Below, in pieces: positions 58,861 to 64,000 of a stretch of 64,000 nucleotides of DNA (within the stretch, counting starts at the first letter, position 1; every line of letters starts with the position of its first letter). The notes under the pieces are model-generated. The model did no database searches. It was not told the DNA's origin and saw nothing but the letters and a program-made list of their open reading frames with translations. The stretch spans positions 1-64,000 of the forward strand of contig DATKQY010000045.1 of NCBI GenBank assembly GCA_035532475.1, in the 5' to 3' direction. This DNA is from DATKQY01 sp035532475 (GTDB taxonomy: Bacteria > Actinomycetota > Acidimicrobiia > Acidimicrobiales > Bog-793). The translations under genes and the position numbers were made by a program.

Positions 58861-61680
58861 ATGGTCGAGGGGGACGGCGCCGGGGCGTCGACGCCGATGT
58901 ACGTGCGCGACCCGGTCGCCTCCTACGACCCGGTGCGCTCGGAGGAGCGGCACGCCTCCTTGCGCCGCGACATCCGCCTGCTCGGCGAGCTGCTCGGCGA
59001 GACCCTCGCGCGCCAGGAGGGCGAGGGGCTCCTGCGCCTGGTCGAAGAGGTGCGCGCCGCGTCGAAGGCGGTGCGGGGCGCCCCCTGGGCGGAGGGGGCG
59101 GGCGCCGAGCTGGCGGAGCTGCTCGGCGCCGTCGAGGCACCGACGGCGTTGCGTCTCGCCCGGGCGTTCGCGGCGTACTTCCAGCTGGCCAACATCGCCG
59201 AGCAGGTCCACCGCACCGCCGAGCTGCGCGGCGACCGCCTGGAGGGGCGGACGTGGCTGCGCGACGCCCTCGAGCGGATCCGGGCCCACGGCCTCGATCC
59301 GGCGCAGGTGGCGGAGACGCTTGAGCGACTGGAGCTGCGCCCGGTGTTCACCGCGCACCCGACCGAGTCGGCGAGGCGGTCCGTGCTGTCCAAGGTTCTC
59401 GCCATCGCCGAGCTCGTCGAGGCGCTCGACGCCTCGACCACCGAGCGCCAACGCGCCCGGCTCGAGCGCGAGCTGCGCGAGCTGGTCGAGCTGGTCTGGC
59501 AGACGAACGAGATCCGCTCCGGCCGCCCGCGTCCCGAGGACGAGGCCCAGAACGTCCTGTTCTACGCCGACCAGCTCTACCGCGAGTCCGTGCCTTCCCT
59601 CCTCGAGGAGCTCGACGACGAGCTCGCCAGGATCGGCGTCGAGCTCGACTTCGGCCGCTCGCCCCTGCGCTTTGGCAGCTGGGTCGGCGGTGACCGCGAC
59701 GGCAACCCCGCCGTCACCCCGGCCGTCACGGGCGACGTCCTCGTCCTCCAGCACGACCTCGGCACGCGCCGACTCGTCGAGGCGCTCGACGGTCTCGCCC
59801 AGGCCCTCAGCAACTCGACGGCGATCGTCGCGGTCTCGGCCGAGCTGCTCGCGAGCAACGAACGCGACCGCGAGGCGCTCCCCGAGGTCCACGCGCGTTA
59901 CGTCCGTCTGAACGCAGAGGAGCCCTACCGCCTGAAGTGCTCCTTCATCCGCCAGCGGGTGCTCAACACGCGAAGCCGCATCGCGTCGGGGACGCCCCAT
60001 GTCCCCGGGGCGGACTATCTCGGCGCGGGCGAGCTCGTAGAGGACCTGCGCGTCGTCCACGACTCGCTGATGGAGAACAAGGGCGAGCTGGTCGCACGAG
60101 GCCGCGTGCGGCGCCTGGCGAGCCTCGTCGCCACGTTCGGCCTGCACGTCGCCACCCTCGACGTGCGCGAGCACGCCGACCGCCACCACGCCGCCCTCGC
60201 GGCGTGCTTCGACGGGCTCGGCGAGCTCGAGCGTCCCTACGCCGAGCTGTCGCCTGCGGAGCGCGCCGAGCTGCTGGGCAAGGAGCTCGCCCTCGCGCGC
60301 CCGCTCACCTCGCCCTGGACACACCTCGACGGCGAGGCGGCGGCGACGTTCGACACCTTCCGGGCGATCCGCGCCGCGCTCGACCGATTCGGCGACGGCG
60401 TGATCGAGAGCTACATCGTCTCGATGACCCGCGGCGCCGACGACCTGCTGGCCGCGGTCGTGCTCGGCCGGGAGGCGGGGCTCGTCGACGTGCGCGGTGC
60501 CGCGGCACGGATCGGGTTCGTGCCGCTGCTGGAGTCGGTGGCGGAGCTGCGCGCCGCGGGGGCGATCCTCGACGAGCTGCTGGCGGACCCCTCCTACCGC
60601 GGCGTCGTCCGGGCGCGCGGCGACGTCCAGGAGGTGATGCTCGGGTACTCGGACTCCAACAAGGACGCCGGCATCACGACCTCGCAGTGGGAGATCCACA
60701 AGGCCCAGCGCCAGCTGCGCGACGTGGCCCAGCGCCACGAGGTGCGGCTCCGGCTCTTCCACGGCCGTGGCGGCACGGTGGGGCGCGGCGGCGGGCCGTC
60801 CGGCGAGGCGATCCTCGCCCAGCCCTTCGGGACGGTCGACGCCTTCTTGAAGGTGACGGAGCAGGGTGAGGTGATCTCCGACAAGTACGGCCTCGCCGAG
60901 CTCGGTCGCGAGAACCTCGAGGTGAGCCTCGCCGCGGTGATCGAGTCCAGCCTGCTGCACCGGCGCTCCCGCCAGGACGAGGCGACGCTCGCGCGCTGGG
61001 GCGACACGATGGACCTGTTCTCCGCGGCCGCCGAAGGCGCCTACCGCGACTTCGTCGGCCGGCCCGGCCTCGCCGAGTACTTCGTCACCTCCACGCCGGT
61101 CGAGGAGCTCGGCTACCTCAACCTGGGCTCGCGCCCGAGTCACCGCCCGGGCGCCGGCGCCGACCTGTCGTCACTTCGCGCCATCCCCTGGGTGTTCGGC
61201 TGGACCCAGTCGCGCCAGGTCGTCCCGGGCTGGTTCGGGGTGGGTCGGGGCCTCGCGGCCGCGGGTGCCGACGGGCGCTCGGGCGAGCTCGCGGAGATGT
61301 ACGAACGCTGGCCCTTCTTCCGCACCTTCCTCGCCAACGTCGAGATGACGCTCGTGAAGACGGACCTCGCGATCGCCCGCCGTTACGTCGAGGCGCTGAC
61401 GGACCCGTCGCTGCACCACCTCCTCGACGAGGTCGCCGAGGAGCTGGAGCGGACCGTCTCCGGCGTCCTCGCCCTGACCGGCGAGCGCCACCTGCTCGGC
61501 TCGCGCCCGTTGCTGCGGCGCACCCTCGAGGTGCGCGACGACTACCTGCGACCCATGCACCTGCTCCAGGTGGAGCTGCTGCAGCGCCGCCGCCGCTCGG
61601 AGGCACCGGACCCCGAGCTGCTGCGGGCACTGCTGATCACCGTCAACGGGATCGCAGCGGGGCTGCGGAACACCGGCTGA
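58861..61680 (+). CDS. ppc: Phosphoenolpyruvate carboxylase
   Basis: This 939-residue enzyme fixes bicarbonate on PEP to give oxaloacetate. Catalytic landmarks are FTAHPTESARRS (His), VGGDRDGNPAVT, GYSDSNKDAGIT (Lys), FHGRGGTVGRGGGP (Arg-rich loop) and the C-terminal GIAAGLRNTG, matching the usual QNTG end. The length is normal. The ATG at 58861 is preceded 7 nt by TACGAT, so I treat it as a leaderless start. ATG 58852 and GTG 58828 are alternatives. It replenishes the TCA cycle. Confidence 0.97.
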   Translation: MVEGDGAGASTPMYVRDPVASYDPVRSEERHASLRRDIRLLGELLGETLARQEGEGLLRLVEEVRAASKAVRGAPWAEGAGAELAELLGAVEAPTALRLARAFAAYFQLANIAEQVHRTAELRGDRLEGRTWLRDALERIRAHGLDPAQVAETLERLELRPVFTAHPTESARRSVLSKVLAIAELVEALDASTTERQRARLERELRELVELVWQTNEIRSGRPRPEDEAQNVLFYADQLYRESVPSLLEELDDELARIGVELDFGRSPLRFGSWVGGDRDGNPAVTPAVTGDVLVLQHDLGTRRLVEALDGLAQALSNSTAIVAVSAELLASNERDREALPEVHARYVRLNAEEPYRLKCSFIRQRVLNTRSRIASGTPHVPGADYLGAGELVEDLRVVHDSLMENKGELVARGRVRRLASLVATFGLHVATLDVREHADRHHAALAACFDGLGELERPYAELSPAERAELLGKELALARPLTSPWTHLDGEAAATFDTFRAIRAALDRFGDGVIESYIVSMTRGADDLLAAVVLGREAGLVDVRGAAARIGFVPLLESVAELRAAGAILDELLADPSYRGVVRARGDVQEVMLGYSDSNKDAGITTSQWEIHKAQRQLRDVAQRHEVRLRLFHGRGGTVGRGGGPSGEAILAQPFGTVDAFLKVTEQGEVISDKYGLAELGRENLEVSLAAVIESSLLHRRSRQDEATLARWGDTMDLFSAAAEGAYRDFVGRPGLAEYFVTSTPVEELGYLNLGSRPSHRPGAGADLSSLRAIPWVFGWTQSRQVVPGWFGVGRGLAAAGADGRSGELAEMYERWPFFRTFLANVEMTLVKTDLAIARRYVEALTDPSLHHLLDEVAEELERTVSGVLALTGERHLLGSRPLLRRTLEVRDDYLRPMHLLQVELLQRRRRSEAPDPELLRALLITVNGIAAGLRNTG

Positions 61681-61809
61681 CACGGGCTCGCGCCGGCGCG
61701 CATTAGCGTGAGCGGAAGGAGGGGCCGGCGCGCCTTGCCGCCGGCAGCGCCCACGCCGGCGCCGCAGACCCGCGAGACCGGCGGACACCGGCGAGCGACG
61801 GAGCGCGAC

Positions 61810-62274
61810 GTGGAGATCAAAGAGCTCGGACACCTCGTCCTGTACGTGCGGAACGTGGAGCGCTCGGCTCGCTTCTACCGCGAGGTCCTCGGCTGGCGCC
61901 AGGTCATGCCAGCGCCCGAGGACGACACCCTCGGGCTGCCAGCCGCGGCGTTCTCGAGCGGCCGGACCCACCACGAGCTGCTCCTCATCGAGGTGGGCGA
62001 CGACGCCCCCTCGCCGCCACCCGGCCGGCGCACCGGTCTCTACCACTTCGGGCTGAAGGTCGGCGACACCGACGACGAGCTACGCGACGCCCTGCGGCGT
62101 GTCGAGGAGGCCGGGGTGCGCCTCGTCGGCGCATCGGACCACACGGTCACGCACAGCCTGTACATCCTCGATCCCGACGGCAACGAGATCGAGCTGTACA
62201 TCGACGTCGCCGGCGTCGACTGGGCGGGCGACCCGTCGAAGCTCGCCACCCCCGTGAAGCCGCTGCGCCTTTGA
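61810..62274 (+). CDS. VOC/glyoxalase-fold protein
   Basis: This 154-residue protein contains the paired beta-alpha-beta-beta-beta modules of the vicinal-oxygen-chelate family. Metal ligands are probably His in LGHLVLYV, His in YHFGLKV and Glu in NEIELYID. The GTHR-free segment RTHHELLLIEV is like CatE-type (2,3-dihydroxybiphenyl/catechol) dioxygenase homologues, but many such proteins are glyoxalases or resistance proteins. The start is GTG 61810; longer frames lack resemblance. No pathway partner is adjacent. Confidence 0.85.
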   Translation: MEIKELGHLVLYVRNVERSARFYREVLGWRQVMPAPEDDTLGLPAAAFSSGRTHHELLLIEVGDDAPSPPPGRRTGLYHFGLKVGDTDDELRDALRRVEEAGVRLVGASDHTVTHSLYILDPDGNEIELYIDVAGVDWAGDPSKLATPVKPLRL

Positions 62275-62328
62275 GGCTCCCGCTGCGCCAGCCCGCTCGC
62301 GCCGCCACGCCCGCGGCGCTGCGGCTGG

Positions 62329-62784
62329 TCAGCGCGAGACCCAGGAGTCGGGGTCGGAGGCGAGGCGGCGGACGTTGGCAGGCAGCTTGCCGCTCGCGAC
62401 GTCGGCCAGGGTGGTGTGCTCGAGCACGGCGCGCAGGCTGGCGCGCACCGCGATCCAGACCTCTTGGAGGTGGAGCGCCGCGCCCTCGTAGGCGGTCACC
62501 TCGGGCCGGTTCCCCCGCACCTCGGCGAGCGGCCCGTCGATTGCCCGGATGACGTCCGCGACGGAGATCGCCGACGCGGGCCGAGCGAGCCGGTAGCCGC
62601 CCTCGGCCCCGCGCTGGCTCGTCACGACGCCGGCACGGCGGAGCTCCGCGAGGATGCCTTCGAGGAACTTGGCCGGCAGTCCCTGGGACTGGGCGAGCGT
62701 GGCACCGGCGATCGGGCCGCCGCCCGCGGCGGCCAGCGCCACGAGGGCGCGGACGGCGTAGTCGACCTTGGCCGAGATGTGCAC
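62329..62784 (-). CDS. Rrf2-family transcriptional regulator without cysteines
   Basis: This 151-residue protein has the Rrf2 winged helix (HISAKVDYAVRALVALAA, GLPAKFLEGILAELRRAGVV, RGAEGGYRLARP) and dimer helix. IscR, NsrR and RsrR members ligate a cluster through three Cys near residues 90-110. None exists here, so this member probably senses something else or acts as an apo-repressor. The GTG start is 6 nt after the -10 box, implying a leaderless transcript. Confidence 0.92.
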   Translation of the reverse strand: MHISAKVDYAVRALVALAAAGGGPIAGATLAQSQGLPAKFLEGILAELRRAGVVTSQRGAEGGYRLARPASAISVADVIRAIDGPLAEVRGNRPEVTAYEGAALHLQEVWIAVRASLRAVLEHTTLADVASGKLPANVRRLASDPDSWVSR

Positions 62785-62790
62785 CGCTGG

Positions 62791-62818
62791 ATTCTGCCCG
62801 CTGACGGCGCAAAGTCAA
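62791..62818 (-). promoter_or_regulatory. Promoter of the rrf2 gene
   Basis: Read leftwards, TTGACT (62818-62813) and CAGAAT (62796-62791) are 16 nt apart and the GTG follows 6 nt later. Confidence 0.6.
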
Positions 62819-62881
62819 GTTCAGCGGGCCGAAGGCTCCTGCACGGCGCCGTCTGTCCCGGCGCGGCGGGACGCACCCCGC

Positions 62882-64000
62882 CTACAGGTCGTTCACCCAG
62901 TAGTTCGGCGCCTCGACGACGCCGGTGAGGTCGTGGGGGTGGCTCTCTCGGATGGCGCTCGGCGTCACCCGGATGAACTTGGCGCGCTCGTGCAACTGTG
63001 CGACGGTGCGGGTCCCGCAGTAGCCCATCGCCTGGCGCAGCCCGCCGACGAGCTGGTGCACGACCTCGTTCAGCGGGCCGCGGTAGGCGACGTTGCCCTC
63101 GACGCCTTCGGGGACGACCTTCTCAGGCTCGATGACGCTCTCTTGGGAGTAGCGGTCCTTCGAGTACGAACGGGCCGACATCGCCCCGAGGCTGCCCATG
63201 CCCCGGTAGCGCTTCATGGGCCGGTTGCCGACGATCGCGATCTCGCCCGGGCTCTCCTCGACGCCGGCGAGCAGGCTGCCGAGCATCACGGCGCTCGCCC
63301 CGGCGCCGATCGCCTTCGCGATGTCGCCGGAGAAGCGCACCCCGCCGTCGGCGAGGATGCCGACGCCGTGGCGTCGCGCCTCGGCGGTGCACTCGCGGAT
63401 CGCGCTCCACTGCGGCACGCCGATGCCGGTCACGACGCGCGTGGTGCAGATCGCGCCGGGTCCGATGCCGACCTTGACCACGTCGGCGCCCGCCTCGGCG
63501 AGCGCCCGGGTGCCCTCGCCGGTCGCGACGTTCCCGCCGATGATGACGCCGGTGCGCCAGTTCTCCCGTAGCTCGGCCACGGTGTCCATCACCCGCCGGG
63601 AGTGGCCGTGGGCCGTGTCGACGCAGATCACGTCGACCTCGGCGTCGATGAGCGCCTTCGCCCGGGCCAGCCCGTCAGCGCCGACCCCGACGGCAGCTCC
63701 GACGCGCAGGCGGCCGTCGGCGTCCTTGGCGGCGAGCGGGAACGCCTCCTGCTTGGAGATGTCCTTCACCGTGATCAGTCCGCGCAGCCGGCCCCTGTCG
63801 TCGACGATCGGGAGCTTCTCGACCTTCGCTCCCTGCAGGATGCGCCTCGCGCGGGCGAGATCGGTCCCGACGGGAGCGGTGATGAGGCCCTCGGCCGTCA
63901 TCACGTCGCGTACCGGCACGCCCACGTCCTCGTGGAAGCGGAGGTCCCGGTTCGTGATGATGCCGACGAGGCGGTCGTCGGCGTCGACGACGGGGATGCC
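62882..64000 (-). CDS. guaB: IMP dehydrogenase, C-terminal part (5' end beyond window)
   Basis: The last 373 codons are present. The right edge lies within the CBS-domain pair (GIITNRDLRFHEDV, LRGLITVKDISKQ). The catalytic barrel includes DTAHGHS, GGNVATGEGTRALAEAGAD, the active Cys loop GIGPGAICTTRVVTGIGVPQ, ADGGVRFSGDIAKAIGAGA and the flap MGSLGAMSARSYSKDRY. The sequence ends in NYWVNDL. The enzyme makes XMP from IMP, the rate-limiting step to GMP. Confidence 0.97.
   Translation of the reverse strand, partial: GIPVVDADDRLVGIITNRDLRFHEDVGVPVRDVMTAEGLITAPVGTDLARARRILQGAKVEKLPIVDDRGRLRGLITVKDISKQEAFPLAAKDADGRLRVGAAVGVGADGLARAKALIDAEVDVICVDTAHGHSRRVMDTVAELRENWRTGVIIGGNVATGEGTRALAEAGADVVKVGIGPGAICTTRVVTGIGVPQWSAIRECTAEARRHGVGILADGGVRFSGDIAKAIGAGASAVMLGSLLAGVEESPGEIAIVGNRPMKRYRGMGSLGAMSARSYSKDRYSQESVIEPEKVVPEGVEGNVAYRGPLNEVVHQLVGGLRQAMGYCGTRTVAQLHERAKFIRVTPSAIRESHPHDLTGVVEAPNYWVNDL

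Overview
This is a chromosomal segment of a very high-GC bacterium (roughly 70% or more by eye) and almost certainly an actinobacterium. The evidence is DUF3151 and DUF2630 proteins, a mycothiol-dependent isomerase-family protein, a WXG100 protein, MurT/GatD, PdxS/PdxT, and a deviant haem-copper oxidase. The oxidase cluster, an FTR1-type iron permease and a B12-controlled transporter fit an Acidimicrobiia-like, possibly acidophilic or iron-oxidising, lineage. That placement is inference; no rRNA is present to test it. I saw no tRNA, rRNA, CRISPR array, transposase or prophage.

Layout. 1-1.8 kb: a cut-off SDR and the two subunits of hydroquinone 1,2-dioxygenase. 1.9-7.7 kb: an overlapping operon aceB-glcD-glcE-glcF (glycolate to glyoxylate to malate) with a 17-bp palindrome in front. 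7.7-16.9 kb: small housekeeping genes (aquaporin, two aldo/keto reductases, cupin, MsrA, DUF proteins), a broken PadR/membrane-protein pair, and a ribbon-helix-helix protein whose start codon lies inside a perfect palindrome. 17-20.2 kb: a three-gene sugar ABC importer with a Tat-type binding protein. 20.3-25.6 kb: an ABC-2 exporter, a secreted beta-propeller, a PIG-L deacetylase, MscL and MarC. 25.7-33.9 kb: a respiratory cluster of visibly lower GC. It holds a CuA-like cupredoxin, CoxB, CoxA, CoxC, a 42-residue membrane peptide and a CtaG-like protein, followed on the other strand by an unknown anchored protein, Sco and CtaB. 34-36.1 kb: a single-gene MurT-GatD fusion. 36.3-44.1 kb: rhodanese, TldD, TldE, LarA, pyruvate kinase, a RodZ-like HTH protein and WXG100. 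44.2-48.3 kb: BtuD-BtuC-BtuF under a cobalamin riboswitch, and FTR1 under paired iron-box-like palindromes. 48.3-54.1 kb: glycerate kinase, L-fuconate dehydratase, SDR, GntR, peroxiredoxin and a hydroxyacid dehydrogenase. 54.2-56.5 kb: a TetR/MFS pair sharing an operator. 56.6-64 kb: PdxS, PdxT, a frameshifted FMN reductase, PEP carboxylase, a VOC protein, Rrf2 and the 3' part of IMP dehydrogenase.

How it works together. C2/C3 carbon handling recurs: GlcDEF and malate synthase, glycerate kinase, a hydroxypyruvate/glyoxylate reductase-like enzyme, PEP carboxylase and pyruvate kinase. The oxidase cluster carries its own copper and haem maturation genes (Sco, CtaG-like, CtaB). Several metal- or vitamin-linked units (B12, iron, PLP) carry recognisable cis-regulation.

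Two window-wide patterns stand out. Many genes have a TANNNT -10 hexamer only 6-7 nt before the start codon, implying leaderless mRNAs. Three loci look broken by single missing bases, and a fourth has a suspect start. These could be real decay or assembly error.
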